DNA of 64,000 nt from Methanoculleus formosensis (lineage in GTDB: Archaea > Halobacteriota > Methanomicrobia > Methanomicrobiales > Methanoculleaceae), in assembly GCF_025384765.1 (NCBI RefSeq), contig NZ_VHLL01000008.1, positions 1-64,000 on the forward strand. Direction: 5' to 3'. The notes beneath the pieces are model-generated. The model saw only the letters and a list, made by a program, of their open reading frames with translations, was not told where the DNA came from and ran no database searches. The position numbers and the translations under genes were made by a program. Shown one piece after another: positions 44,525-53,473 of the stretch (position 1 is its first letter; each line of letters opens with the position of its first letter).

Positions 44525-46402
44525 TCAGGTAGCTTTTTTGAGGGTGAACCGGATGGCCGCACCCTCCTCCGGCCGGCCCGCGACCCGGTCGTCTGCCCGG
44601 ATCCGTCCGCCGTATCTCTCCACCAGCATCCGGCAGATGTAGAGGCCAAGGCCCCGACCGCTCTTTTCGCCGTCTCCACCGCTGAAACGGGCAAAGAGGT
44701 ATGACTTCTTCTCATCGGGGATCCCCGTGCCGTCGTCCTCGACCGAGACCTCGATCTCCTCCCCACGGTCTTCGACCCGGACGGCGATCTGTCCACCCGG
44801 GCCTGCAAACTTCTCCGCGTTGCCGATGAGATTTGTAAAAACCTCCGGCAGGAGGTCGTCGGCGAGGACGGTGGCCGTGGTGCCGGCATAGGTGATCGAG
44901 ACATCCGGGTAGTGCTCGATCTCCGCCCGGACGACGGGGTCGAGAGCAACCGGCCGGAGGGCGACGGCCTCCTCCTGGATCTGGCGGATGGTCTCGACGT
45001 TTCGTATGATCTCGACGTTCTTTCTGAGGCTCTTCTGCACCTTCTCGGTGTAACTTCGTGGCGCTCCCTCAAGTCCCTCGACGAGAAGCTCCGCATACAG
45101 GCTTGCGGTGTTCGTGGCGTTCCGGATGTCGTGGGTGAGGATATCCAGGTAGAGGTTCGCCTTCTCCGTCGACCTCTGCAACTCCGCCGTGCGCGCCTCG
45201 ACCTGCCCCTCCAGGTGCTCGCTGTACCCCCGGATCGTCTCCTCCGACTTTTTGAGATTCTGTATGGCGGCTTTGAGGCTCGCGACCATCATGTTGATGC
45301 TCCGTTCGAGCCGCGAGACCTCACGGGTCGCCGAGACACGGACGGTGTGGTCGAGATCTCCTTGCGCGATGATATCGATGTCATCGATGATCTCCTCTAT
45401 CGGGCGCATGAGGCGGCGGGCCACGAGGAAGATGATCCCGCCGGAAAGGACGATCGCAAGGAGGGCAACGGCAACACGGGAGTAGAGCACCTGATCGAGT
45501 TGGCTCCGGATGAGCGCCGTGTCATACGTCAACTCGACGACGACGCTCGGGTCCGACGGGTAGTCAGGATCTTTTAAGTCGACGAAGAGGTAGCGGACCT
45601 GCCTCCCGTGCTCGTCCCGCACCTCGTGGTCTCTCCTCGCCGGGACGATCGTCCCGGTGACGAGTTCCCGGGTCGTGGGATCGACGGGCCCGTCGACCTC
45701 CCCGACGGGGTTCCCGAAGACGTCGAAGATGCGGATCGAGTCGAGATACGGGTTTAACGTGACGAATTCTTGCGTGCTTTCCAGCGAGCGCACCCGCTCC
45801 CGCTCCTCGGCGGAGGCACCCGGCACGAGCCCGATCTCGAGCAGGTAGCGGTGATCCGGGGTGGGCATATAGGCGAACTTCCGGACTTCCCCGGTTGAGT
45901 GCTCGTAGACCACGCGGTCGGGGAAGAACCCTTCCCCGAGGCGCATCCGGGTGATCTCTTCATAGAAGTCCGGGAACCTTCTGAAGTCAACGCCCCGGTC
46001 GGGAGGATAGGTGGTGTACTCGATGACGCCACTTCTGTTGATGACGTAAAGGTCCATGTCCCCGCCGAGTTCTGCTTTGAGCCCGGCGAGATCCATCTTC
46101 GACGGATCGCGTCCGGCCCGCTCGTACTCGCCGAGGAAGAGTGAGAACCCTCTCTGCAACCGCAGGTTGAGCGAGTCGTCGAAGAATTTGAGCCCGGTGT
46201 CCACATCCGTGATCGAGTCAAGGATGCTCTTCTCGGTGACACTCTGGAGGGTGGCGAGGTCCGAGGTCATCCTCTCCTCGGCCTGCAGGTAGCCGTAGAC
46301 GGTTAAAAGACTGATGCCGGGGATGACGATGAGGAGGATGGCTATGATAAGGAGAGACGCAAACGTCCAGCCTTCCGGGACGGGGCTCCGGTCACTCACC
46401 AT
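44525..46402 (-). CDS. membrane histidine kinase, paralogue 1
   Basis: A 625-residue sensor kinase. Two membrane segments (about residues 14-40 and 318-340) flank an extracellular Cache-like sensor of about 275 residues. A HAMP domain follows with RRLMRPIEEIIDDI. The phosphoacceptor box is LYLDILTHDIRN, with the His near residue 425. The ATPase part has an N box FTNLIGNAEKF, a G1 box DDGTGIP and a G2 box GRGLGLYICR. It should phosphorylate a response regulator, but none is encoded nearby. It is separated by 213 bp from paralogue 2, so it may have its own promoter. Confidence 0.88.
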   Translation of the reverse strand: MVSDRSPVPEGWTFASLLIIAILLIVIPGISLLTVYGYLQAEERMTSDLATLQSVTEKSILDSITDVDTGLKFFDDSLNLRLQRGFSLFLGEYERAGRDPSKMDLAGLKAELGGDMDLYVINRSGVIEYTTYPPDRGVDFRRFPDFYEEITRMRLGEGFFPDRVVYEHSTGEVRKFAYMPTPDHRYLLEIGLVPGASAEERERVRSLESTQEFVTLNPYLDSIRIFDVFGNPVGEVDGPVDPTTRELVTGTIVPARRDHEVRDEHGRQVRYLFVDLKDPDYPSDPSVVVELTYDTALIRSQLDQVLYSRVAVALLAIVLSGGIIFLVARRLMRPIEEIIDDIDIIAQGDLDHTVRVSATREVSRLERSINMMVASLKAAIQNLKKSEETIRGYSEHLEGQVEARTAELQRSTEKANLYLDILTHDIRNATNTASLYAELLVEGLEGAPRSYTEKVQKSLRKNVEIIRNVETIRQIQEEAVALRPVALDPVVRAEIEHYPDVSITYAGTTATVLADDLLPEVFTNLIGNAEKFAGPGGQIAVRVEDRGEEIEVSVEDDGTGIPDEKKSYLFARFSGGDGEKSGRGLGLYICRMLVERYGGRIRADDRVAGRPEEGAAIRFTLKKAT

Positions 46403-46615
46403 CGGTTGCGGCGGCGCGGAGGGCGGGGCGCACGGTCGACTGAGTAGCGCAGATCAACCGGCTGAACCATCTGCACCGGATCGTCTTCACCTCCGAAAGC
46501 GGGATCCTCATAGTGCTGTTGTACCAGTGAGCGCTCCTCCACCTAAACTTTCGCAGGCGTGATTGCCGCGGGATGGAGGGAGGACGTCACAGGGGTGAGA
46601 AGGTTCGGCCGGCTG

Positions 46616-48502
46616 CTACTCCTTCGGTGCCTTCCTGAGCGAAAACCGGATGGCTGTGCCGGAGCCGGGATGCCCCGGCACCCGGTCCTCGGCCCGGATC
46701 TCTCCGCCGTACCGCTCGATGAGCGTCCGGCAGATGTAGAGGCCGAGCCCCGTTCCGGCAAACGATTCGCTCCCCTTCCGGAACCGACGGAAGGGTTCGC
46801 CCTTCACCGCATCCGGGATCCCTGGCCCGTCATCCTCGACCGAGACGAGGAGATCCTCCCCGCGATCCTCGACCTGGATCGCGATCTCGACGTCCGGTCC
46901 GCCGAACTTCTCGACGTTGCCGATCAGGTTCGAGAAGACCTCGGGGAGGAGGTCGTCGGCAAGCACGTCAACCGGGCGGCCCTCGTACCGGACCGCGGGG
47001 TGGCCTGCCGCCTGTTCCCGTATCGCCCGGTCGAGATCCACGGGTCTGAGCGCCGCACCGCTCGCCCGGGCCATCCGGAGAGTGGCGACGCGCCCGATGA
47101 TCGCCGAACTCTGCTCGAGCTGGCCGAGCATCTTCCCGGCCGTCTCCCTCCGCTCGCCCTCGAGCGCGTCGACCAGAAACTGTGTATACCCGATGGCGAC
47201 GGTGTTAGCGTTGTTGATATCATGGACCATGATATCCAGGAAGAGGTTTGCCGCACGGTTGGACTCCTCGAGATCGGCCGTTCGCTCTTGCACCTGCTCT
47301 TCGAGCCGGGCGCTGTACTGCCGTAAAGCCTCCTCCGACTCACGGAGGCGCTGGATGTTCCCCTTGAGGGAGTCGACCGTGATACCGATGCTCTCCGAGA
47401 GGCGGGCGAACTCGGTCCCCGCGGATACCCGGACCCGGTGGTCGAGATCTCCGCTGGCAATCCGGTCGACGTCGTCGACGAGCTCCCGCACCGGCCGGGT
47501 GATCCGCCGCGAGGCCGGGATCGCGATGCAGCAGGCAGCGAGGCCCAAAACGAGAACTATGGCGGCATGAATGCGCCACACCTCCATGATCCGGGCTTCG
47601 AGAGGGGCGGTGGTATACGTCAACTCGGCAACCCGGCTCGTGTCTGAGGGGCTGCCGGGATCGGAGAGGTCGACGAGGAGATACCGGGTGATGGTCCCGG
47701 CCGTCCCGTCCACGAACGTCCTGCTCTCTCCCTCTTCGATGACCGCGACGGCGACGGGGTCGACGGTCGCGGGCACGACGGGGCTGTCCGCCTCTGTCAC
47801 GTTGATGGGCCGCCCGTAGCGGTCGAAGAACCGGATCTCTGTGAGCGCGGGGTTCAGCCGCATCAGGTCCTCCTTCAGGGTCTGGTAGTCCGGAGCATAA
47901 CGGTCGGCCTCGGTCGCGTTGCAGACGAGTCCGAGCTCGAAGACGTAGCGGTGGTCGGGAGAAGGCAGGTAGGCGTACTTCCGGAGCATGCCCCCCGCCG
48001 GTTCCGTCACGACGCGATCCGCCACGAACGCATCACCAAGCCGGATCTCCGTTACCCGGTCGAAGAAGTAGGGGATCTCCCGGAAATCAAGGCCAAGGTC
48101 AGGAGGGTAGGTGGTATACTCGACGATGCCGGACTCGTTGATGACATAGATGTCCACCTCCCCTCCAAGTTCTTCCTGGACCCGGGAGAGATCCATTGCG
48201 CCCGCATCCCTCCCGGCGCGCTCGTACTCGGCCGTGACCGGGCCGAACCCTTCCTCCATCCGGGAATCCAGTGTACCGTCGAAGAGTTTCAGCCCCGCGT
48301 CTACGAGACGCACCGACTGGACGACGCTCTTCTCCGTCTGTTCCCGGAGCAGCTCGTCCCCGGCGGTCAGGGCCTCCTCGGCCTGCTGGCAGTCCACAGC
48401 CAGGATCAACCCGACCAGGGGGAGCGTGATCAGGATCATGATGAGCAGCAGGTGTGTGCCGAACCGGCGATACCATCTGCCACCGTCGTTCTTCGTCGTC
48501 AT
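46616..48502 (-). CDS. membrane histidine kinase, paralogue 2
   Basis: A 628-residue paralogue of the neighbouring kinases. It has the same layout: N-terminal membrane segment, Cache-like sensor with DIYVINESGIVEYTTYPPDL, second membrane segment near residue 315, HAMP, His box LFLDIMVHDINNAN and a HATPase domain with DDGPGIPD and GTGLGLYICR. The ATG overlaps the stop of paralogue 3 (TGA), so they are translationally coupled. Sensor sequences diverge more than the kinase parts, suggesting distinct ligands. Confidence 0.88.
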   Translation of the reverse strand: MTTKNDGGRWYRRFGTHLLLIMILITLPLVGLILAVDCQQAEEALTAGDELLREQTEKSVVQSVRLVDAGLKLFDGTLDSRMEEGFGPVTAEYERAGRDAGAMDLSRVQEELGGEVDIYVINESGIVEYTTYPPDLGLDFREIPYFFDRVTEIRLGDAFVADRVVTEPAGGMLRKYAYLPSPDHRYVFELGLVCNATEADRYAPDYQTLKEDLMRLNPALTEIRFFDRYGRPINVTEADSPVVPATVDPVAVAVIEEGESRTFVDGTAGTITRYLLVDLSDPGSPSDTSRVAELTYTTAPLEARIMEVWRIHAAIVLVLGLAACCIAIPASRRITRPVRELVDDVDRIASGDLDHRVRVSAGTEFARLSESIGITVDSLKGNIQRLRESEEALRQYSARLEEQVQERTADLEESNRAANLFLDIMVHDINNANTVAIGYTQFLVDALEGERRETAGKMLGQLEQSSAIIGRVATLRMARASGAALRPVDLDRAIREQAAGHPAVRYEGRPVDVLADDLLPEVFSNLIGNVEKFGGPDVEIAIQVEDRGEDLLVSVEDDGPGIPDAVKGEPFRRFRKGSESFAGTGLGLYICRTLIERYGGEIRAEDRVPGHPGSGTAIRFSLRKAPKE

Positions 48503-50403
48503 GGACTCCCCTCTCCCCCGGCCTTTTTAAGCGAGAAACGGATGGCCGTACCGGATCCGGGGTGCCCCGGCACCCGGTCATCGATCCGGATCTTTCCCCC
48601 ATACCGCTCGATGAGCGTCCGGCAGATGTAGAGCCCGAGCCCCGTCCCGGCAACCCCGCTGTTCCCCCGGCTCAACCGGTTGAAGAGCCGGGGTTTTACG
48701 GCGTCCGGGACGCCCGGCCCCGTATCCTCGACCGAAACGGTGACTTCATCGCCGTGGTCCTCGACCTGGATCGCGATCTCAGCGTCCTGCCCGCCGAATT
48801 TTACAGCGTTCCCGAGCAGGTTCGAGAAGACTTCAGCGAGGAGATCGTCGGCGAGGACAAAGACCGTGGTGCCGGTGTAGGATATCCTGGAGCCCGGGAG
48901 AGACTCGATCTCACTCCTGATGATCCGATCAAGGTCGATTGCCCTGACGGCCCCGGGCCGCCCCTGGATATGCTGGATGGTGTTGACGCTCTTGACGATA
49001 TCGATGCTCTTCGTAAGTCCGGCCTTCGCCTTCCAGAGGAGTTCCGCCTCGGGCTCTCCCTCGAGGTCCTCAAGGAGGAGCTCCGAGTAGAGGTTTGCGA
49101 CGTTGTTTGCGTTGTTGATGTCATGCCCCATGATGTCGAGCAGGAGCGAGGCCGTCCGGTTGGACTCTTCGAGGGCGATCGTCCGTGCCCGGACCTCGTC
49201 CTCGAGGATACGGCTGTGCCGGGCGACCTCCACCTCCGACTCCCGGAGCCTTTGCAGGGTCTCTTTTAAGGAGGCGACCATGGCCGACACGCTCCGTTCC
49301 AGGTGCACGAACTCCTCGGCCCCGCTCACCCGTATGGGGCGGTCCAGGTCGCCGCGGGCGACGGCATCGACGTCCTCAACGAGGGTGCGCACCGGCCGCG
49401 TCAGGGAGTGTATGGCGACGGCAAAGGCGCAGGCGATGAGCGTGAGCCCGATAAGCAGAACCCCCGCATGCCGGGCAAAGATACCTGCGGCCATCTCCTC
49501 CGCGACGTTCGTGGTGTAGGTCAGTTCGACGACCATGCTCACGTCCGACGCGTAATCGCTATTCGCCCGGTCGATGAAGAGGTACCGGATCAGCCCGCCT
49601 GTTTCGACGTCCTCCGCTTCAAGTATGGCCCTTTCCCGGTACGCCTGCAGGGCCATGGCCATCCTGCGGTCATCGTCGGGATGTGCCGCGCCCACGATCC
49701 GTTCCCCCAGGCAGTCGAAGATCCGGACCTCGCTGACGTATGGATTCTCGTTCGCCACATCCCGGATTGCGTCCACGTAACTCAACGCCGTGCGTTGCTC
49801 CTCGAATTCCGGCTCCGCGAGACCGAGCTCGAAGAGGTAGCGGCGGTCGGAAGAAGGCTGGTAAGCGTACTTCCGGAGCATCCCGGTGGCGATCTCGGGG
49901 ACGATCCTGTCGGCAGAAAAGGCGTTATTAAGCCGGATATCCGTGATATAGTCGTAAAATTCGGGAATGTCCTTAAAGTCATATCCAAGCTCGGGCGGGT
50001 AGGTAGTGTACTCGATGATGCCTGATTCGTTGATGATGTAGAGGTCCATCCGACCTTCGAGCTGCTCTTTGACCCCGGAGAGATCCATCGCACCCGGGTC
50101 TCTTCCCGCTCGTTCATACTCAGCGATGAACGGACCGAACCCCTCCTCCATCTCACGGTCAAGGCTGGCATCGAAGAGTTCCAGCCCGGTATCAACCAGA
50201 TTCACCGCGAGGATGATCCCGTACTCGGTCTGGCCCTGGAGTTCCTCGATATCATCTTCTAACTCCTGCTGGGCGGCGGTGTATCCAGAATATGATGCCA
50301 GGTAGATGACAGGGGCGACGACGAGCAGGACAACGAGCAGAAGATAGATCATGAGCGGGAGCGACGACCGGATGAAACTCTTTGCTGCCATGTACGTAGA
50401 CAC
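48499..50403 (-). CDS. membrane histidine kinase, paralogue 3
   Basis: A 634-residue kinase, first in the leftward series. It has membrane segments near residues 14-38 and 312-335, a Cache-like sensor with DLYIINESGIIEYTTYPPEL, HAMP, the His box LLLDIMGHDINNAN and a HATPase domain with EDTGPGVPD and GTGLGLYICR. A clear TATA box within nested palindromes (50436-50475) and a GGAGCGGAG ribosome-binding site precede it. No response regulator is adjacent, so output may be through a distant regulator or shared among the three. Confidence 0.88.
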   Translation of the reverse strand: MSTYMAAKSFIRSSLPLMIYLLLVVLLVVAPVIYLASYSGYTAAQQELEDDIEELQGQTEYGIILAVNLVDTGLELFDASLDREMEEGFGPFIAEYERAGRDPGAMDLSGVKEQLEGRMDLYIINESGIIEYTTYPPELGYDFKDIPEFYDYITDIRLNNAFSADRIVPEIATGMLRKYAYQPSSDRRYLFELGLAEPEFEEQRTALSYVDAIRDVANENPYVSEVRIFDCLGERIVGAAHPDDDRRMAMALQAYRERAILEAEDVETGGLIRYLFIDRANSDYASDVSMVVELTYTTNVAEEMAAGIFARHAGVLLIGLTLIACAFAVAIHSLTRPVRTLVEDVDAVARGDLDRPIRVSGAEEFVHLERSVSAMVASLKETLQRLRESEVEVARHSRILEDEVRARTIALEESNRTASLLLDIMGHDINNANNVANLYSELLLEDLEGEPEAELLWKAKAGLTKSIDIVKSVNTIQHIQGRPGAVRAIDLDRIIRSEIESLPGSRISYTGTTVFVLADDLLAEVFSNLLGNAVKFGGQDAEIAIQVEDHGDEVTVSVEDTGPGVPDAVKPRLFNRLSRGNSGVAGTGLGLYICRTLIERYGGKIRIDDRVPGHPGSGTAIRFSLKKAGGEGSP

Positions 50404-50435
50404 TCCGCTCCTCTCGTGATATCCCCGGAAATAGG

Positions 50436-50475
50436 ATTATTTCTTCGAGGGCAGATATATATCTACCGAAATAAT
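50436..50475 (-). promoter_or_regulatory. promoter with nested palindromes of the kinase operon
   Basis: A perfect 12-bp palindrome AGATATATATCT (50453-50464) serves as the TATA box. It is flanked by an 8-bp inverted repeat ATTATTTC/GAAATAAT (50436-50443 and 50468-50475). Such symmetry suggests a dimeric regulator bound around the TATA box, controlling the kinase genes from 50403 leftward. Confidence 0.55.
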
Positions 50476-50727
50476 GGGAATGATTTTCATATATCATGAA
50501 CGATTTTGATACCATTAAAGGCTTTTAGAAATAATTTCGCCATGCAGCACCACTACTCCGCCAGCACAGCATCTAGCATCGAGCACCACATCTACGCAGG
50601 GGAGAGCAGGGGCGGCGGCCGGGTCTCCTTGAGGTATGTCCCGGATGTGTTAACGAAGCCTTGAAGACGCTTTCCGGCGGCCTGCCGAAAAGTGCTCACG
50701 CACAATGATACATGAAGAGTATCTATG
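50476..50727. other. intergenic region with one weak small ORF
   Basis: Between the kinase promoter and the thermosome terminator I see no firm gene. A 40-codon plus-strand frame at 50542-50664 (MQHHYSASTA...VLTKP) follows an AT-rich stretch with TATA-like elements, but it lacks a ribosome-binding site and known relatives. An upstream element catatatcat lies near 50488-50497. Confidence 0.3.
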
Positions 50728-50760
50728 AAAAAAGAGGTTGCAGAGCCGGATTCACGGCTC
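50728..50760 (-). terminator. hairpin/oligo-T terminator of the thermosome gene
   Basis: Read leftward, an inverted repeat GAGCC/GGCTC (50743-50747 and 50756-50760) is followed after 9 nt by six T residues (50728-50733). It lies just after the thermosome stop at 50790. Confidence 0.5.
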
Positions 50761-50789
50761 CAAACGTATCGTTGGACGGTACGGTGATC

Positions 50790-52454
50790 TTACATCGGGG
50801 GCATGCCCATGCCGCCCATGCCACCCATGCCGCCGCCACCCATGGCCGCCATCTCTTCAGGAGAGGGGCCGGCAGACTTGGACGAGGCGATGACGTCGTC
50901 GATCCGGAGGATCATGACAGCGGCTTCGGCGGCGCTGGAGACTGCCTGGGTCTTCACCCGGAGAGGCTCGACGACGCCGGCCTCGAGCATGTCGCCGGAG
51001 ACGGCGTTGAAGACATCAAGACCCATGTACTTCCCGTTCTTGCCGCCCTTCTCGTGGGAGGCACGGAGCGCAACGAGCATGTCGATCGGGTCGAGACCCG
51101 CGTTCTCGGCAAGCGTCCTCGGGATGATCTCAAGAGCGGTTGCGAACGCCTCGATGGCGAGCTGGGCGCGGCCGCCGACGGTCGCGGCGTACTCGCGGAG
51201 CCTGAGCGAGAGCTCGATCTCGGGCGCACCGCCGCCAGCGACGAACTTCCTGTCCTCGACGGCAACGCTGACGACCCGGAGTGCGTCCTCGATGGCGCGA
51301 TCGAGTTCGGCAACGACGTGCTCGGTGCCGCCGCGGATGATGATCGAGACCGCCTTCGGGTTCTCGCATTCGGTGACGAAGATCATCTCTTCGCCGGAGA
51401 CCTTCTTCTCCTCGACGCTGCCGGCTTTCCCGAGTTCCTCGGGGGCGATGGCGTCGATGGAGCTGACGACTGCCGCACCGGTGGCACGGGCGAGTTTCTC
51501 CATGTCGCTCTTCTTGACACGGCGGACGGCAAAGACGCCGGCCTTCGCGAGGTAGTGCTGCGCGATGTCGTCGATGCCCTTCTGGCAGAAAACGACGTTT
51601 GCCTTGCTCGCAACGACCTTCTCGACGATGCCCTTGATCATCCGCTCCTCTTCATCGAGGAACATCTGGAGCTGGTCGGGGCTCGTGATGCTGATCTCGG
51701 CGTCGACCTCGGTCTTCTTGAACTCGATAGCAGCGTTCAGGAGCAGGATCTTCGCGTCCTTGACGACACGGGGCATCGCAGGGTGGACACGCTCCTTGTC
51801 GATGATCATGCCCTCGACGATCTCGGACTCCTCGATGGACCCGCCGACCTTCTTCTCGACCTTCACGAACTCGGTGTCGACGGTTCCGTCGGCGTCGGCG
51901 ACCATCGTGATTGCCCTGACGACGAGTTCGGTGAGTTTCTCCTTTGCGGCCTCGGCGCCCTTCCCGGTCATGGCGGTGTCGGCAAGCTTGCGGAGCACTA
52001 CCATGTCGTCGGGCCTGACCTCGACGGCGATGTCGGCGAGGATGGTCTGCGCCCTGTCGGCGGCCATCCGGTAGCCGTGAGCGATGACGGTCGGGTGCAC
52101 GTCCTGGTCGAGGAGGTCCTCGGCGCGCTTCAGGAGCTCGCCTGCGATCACCACGGCGGTCGTGGTTCCGTCGCCGACCTCGTCGTCCTGGGTCTTGGCG
52201 ATCTCGACCATCATCTTCGCGGCGGGGTGCTCGATGTCCATCTCTTTCAAGATGGTCACACCGTCGTTCGTGATGACGACGTCACCGATGGTGTCGACGA
52301 GCATCTTGTCCATGCCTTTGGGTCCGAGCGTTGTCCGTACAGCACTTGCCACGGCCTTTGCGGCTGCGATGTTGCCCGACTGTGCGTCACGACCACGGGT
52401 ACGCTGGCTACCCTCTTTCAGAATAAGAATTGGTTGTCCTCCAAGACTTGACAT
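50790..52454 (-). CDS. thermosome subunit (group II chaperonin)
   Basis: A 554-residue chaperonin subunit. It has [13 protein letters not shown] near residue 44, the ATP-binding [16 protein letters not shown] near 90 and the C-terminal [15 protein letters not shown] tail typical of thermosomes. It folds proteins in an ATP-driven double ring. The start MSSLGG at 52454 is favoured over an ATG 9 bp upstream. A TATA box CTTTATATAG lies upstream at 52498-52507. The next gene upstream, an HTH regulator, ends 58 bp away on the same strand. Codon use is strongly biased, as expected of an abundant protein. Confidence 0.95.
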   Translation of the reverse strand: MSSLGGQPILILKEGSQRTRGRDAQSGNIAAAKAVASAVRTTLGPKGMDKMLVDTIGDVVITNDGVTILKEMDIEHPAAKMMVEIAKTQDDEVGDGTTTAVVIAGELLKRAEDLLDQDVHPTVIAHGYRMAADRAQTILADIAVEVRPDDMVVLRKLADTAMTGKGAEAAKEKLTELVVRAITMVADADGTVDTEFVKVEKKVGGSIEESEIVEGMIIDKERVHPAMPRVVKDAKILLLNAAIEFKKTEVDAEISITSPDQLQMFLDEEERMIKGIVEKVVASKANVVFCQKGIDDIAQHYLAKAGVFAVRRVKKSDMEKLARATGAAVVSSIDAIAPEELGKAGSVEEKKVSGEEMIFVTECENPKAVSIIIRGGTEHVVAELDRAIEDALRVVSVAVEDRKFVAGGGAPEIELSLRLREYAATVGGRAQLAIEAFATALEIIPRTLAENAGLDPIDMLVALRASHEKGGKNGKYMGLDVFNAVSGDMLEAGVVEPLRVKTQAVSSAAEAAVMILRIDDVIASSKSAGPSPEEMAAMGGGGMGGMGGMGMPPM

Positions 52455-52497
52455 AGGTATCACCGTTGTTAAGCGATAGAAAGGTAGGTTTGTAGTT

Positions 52498-52507
52498 CTA
52501 TATAAAG
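52498..52507 (-). promoter_or_regulatory. TATA box of the thermosome gene
   Basis: Read leftward, CTTTATATAG is a strong TATA element. It gives a predicted start near 52475 and a leader of about 20 nt. It lies in the gap after the HTH gene, so the chaperonin can be transcribed independently. Confidence 0.65.
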
Positions 52508-52511
52508 ATAT

Positions 52512-53426
52512 TCACTCATTAATCATATCTATGAGTTCTGAGCCATCTTCAAGGGAGTGGAGATGTTCTTCTCCGATAAGAAGCGTTTTGCCGATCTTTT
52601 TCTGCTTTTTGTAATCCGTGACGATGCACATCGCAAACGTCTTCGTGATCTGTGATATGTTGCCGATCAGGGAAGCGCGCTTCACGACCTTCTGAGACGT
52701 GCCGTATGCCGTCAGGATCGTGTGCCTATCAAAGAGCGCCAGCGCCTGGAACGGTGCCTGCCGCATCGCGTGGATCTCCATCCCCATACGTTCGAGATCG
52801 ATCAGAACATCGCCGGACGCGGATTCGGCGGGTTTCTCGGGCTCGGGAGTGCGGTAGCCGAGGAGTTCGATCGTCTCGACGAGCGGGGCGTTGAAGAGCT
52901 CTTCGAGTCTGATGGCGACATCGAGCGTGGTGCCCATCCCACTCTCGTACTTGCTGATCGTCCGGCGGGAAACACCGAGTTGCGACGCAAGGTCTCCAAG
53001 CGACATCCGGGAGCGTTCCCGCACCTCACGGAGGAGGTCGCCCTTGATCTTCACGTAGAGGCCGCCGGGGGAGGCGTAGACCATCGGCGAGAGGCCTTCC
53101 ACGAAGTAGTCGTAGAGCGTCTCGGGGCTGAGGGCGAAGAGCCCGTAACGGATGTAGACGACGCCGCGCTCGAGATCGGTATCGCGTGCCCGCTCCCCGA
53201 CGATGAGGGGGGTGGCCTCCAGGTGCCGGGCGATCAGGTTGAGGTCCCAGGCGATGTCGGCGCTCACGCTGTCGATGTGAGAGGCGATCTTGATGATGAC
53301 GAGGTTGTCGCCCTTCTTCACGATCAGGTCGAAACTCCGTGGACGGATGTTGCATCGCTCCGAGACGTCGAAGTCTGCAAGGAGCATGATGCTGATGACC
53401 ATCTGAGGGAGGCGATCCTGCGACAT
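52512..53426 (-). CDS. archaeal HTH-type transcriptional regulator (XRE-like)
   Basis: A 304-residue protein. Residues about 25-115 form a nuclease-like region (FDLIVKKGDNLVIIKIASHI). A Cro/C1-type helix-turn-helix follows near 135-175 (LGDLASQLGVSRRTISKYESG). The C-terminal half has IHAMRQAPFQALA and a long ligand or dimer part ending LLIGEEHLHSLED. It belongs to the family of putative HTH-type regulators conserved in methanogens and other euryarchaea. Its position just upstream of the thermosome makes a stress-related target plausible but unproven. Confidence 0.85.
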   Translation of the reverse strand: MSQDRLPQMVISIMLLADFDVSERCNIRPRSFDLIVKKGDNLVIIKIASHIDSVSADIAWDLNLIARHLEATPLIVGERARDTDLERGVVYIRYGLFALSPETLYDYFVEGLSPMVYASPGGLYVKIKGDLLREVRERSRMSLGDLASQLGVSRRTISKYESGMGTTLDVAIRLEELFNAPLVETIELLGYRTPEPEKPAESASGDVLIDLERMGMEIHAMRQAPFQALALFDRHTILTAYGTSQKVVKRASLIGNISQITKTFAMCIVTDYKKQKKIGKTLLIGEEHLHSLEDGSELIDMINE

Positions 53427-53437
53427 AATCCGTAAGA

Positions 53438-53463
53438 ATCGATATAGTCGGAGACGATATAAA
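53438..53463. promoter_or_regulatory. divergent promoters of the HTH regulator and tiaS
   Basis: In the 47-bp gap, gtttatatcg read leftward (53454-53463) fits a TATA box for the regulator, with a start near 53433. Read rightward, aatcgatatag (53437-53447) fits tiaS, with a start near 53468. Both messages would be almost leaderless. Confidence 0.5.
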
Positions 53464-53473
53464 CTAGAGGGTC

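Noticed and set aside
50712-52451. A 579-codon plus-strand frame opposite the thermosome gene
   Set aside because: It is antisense to a clear chaperonin, has no ribosome-binding site and shows no family resemblance. Long antisense frames are common in GC-rich genes.
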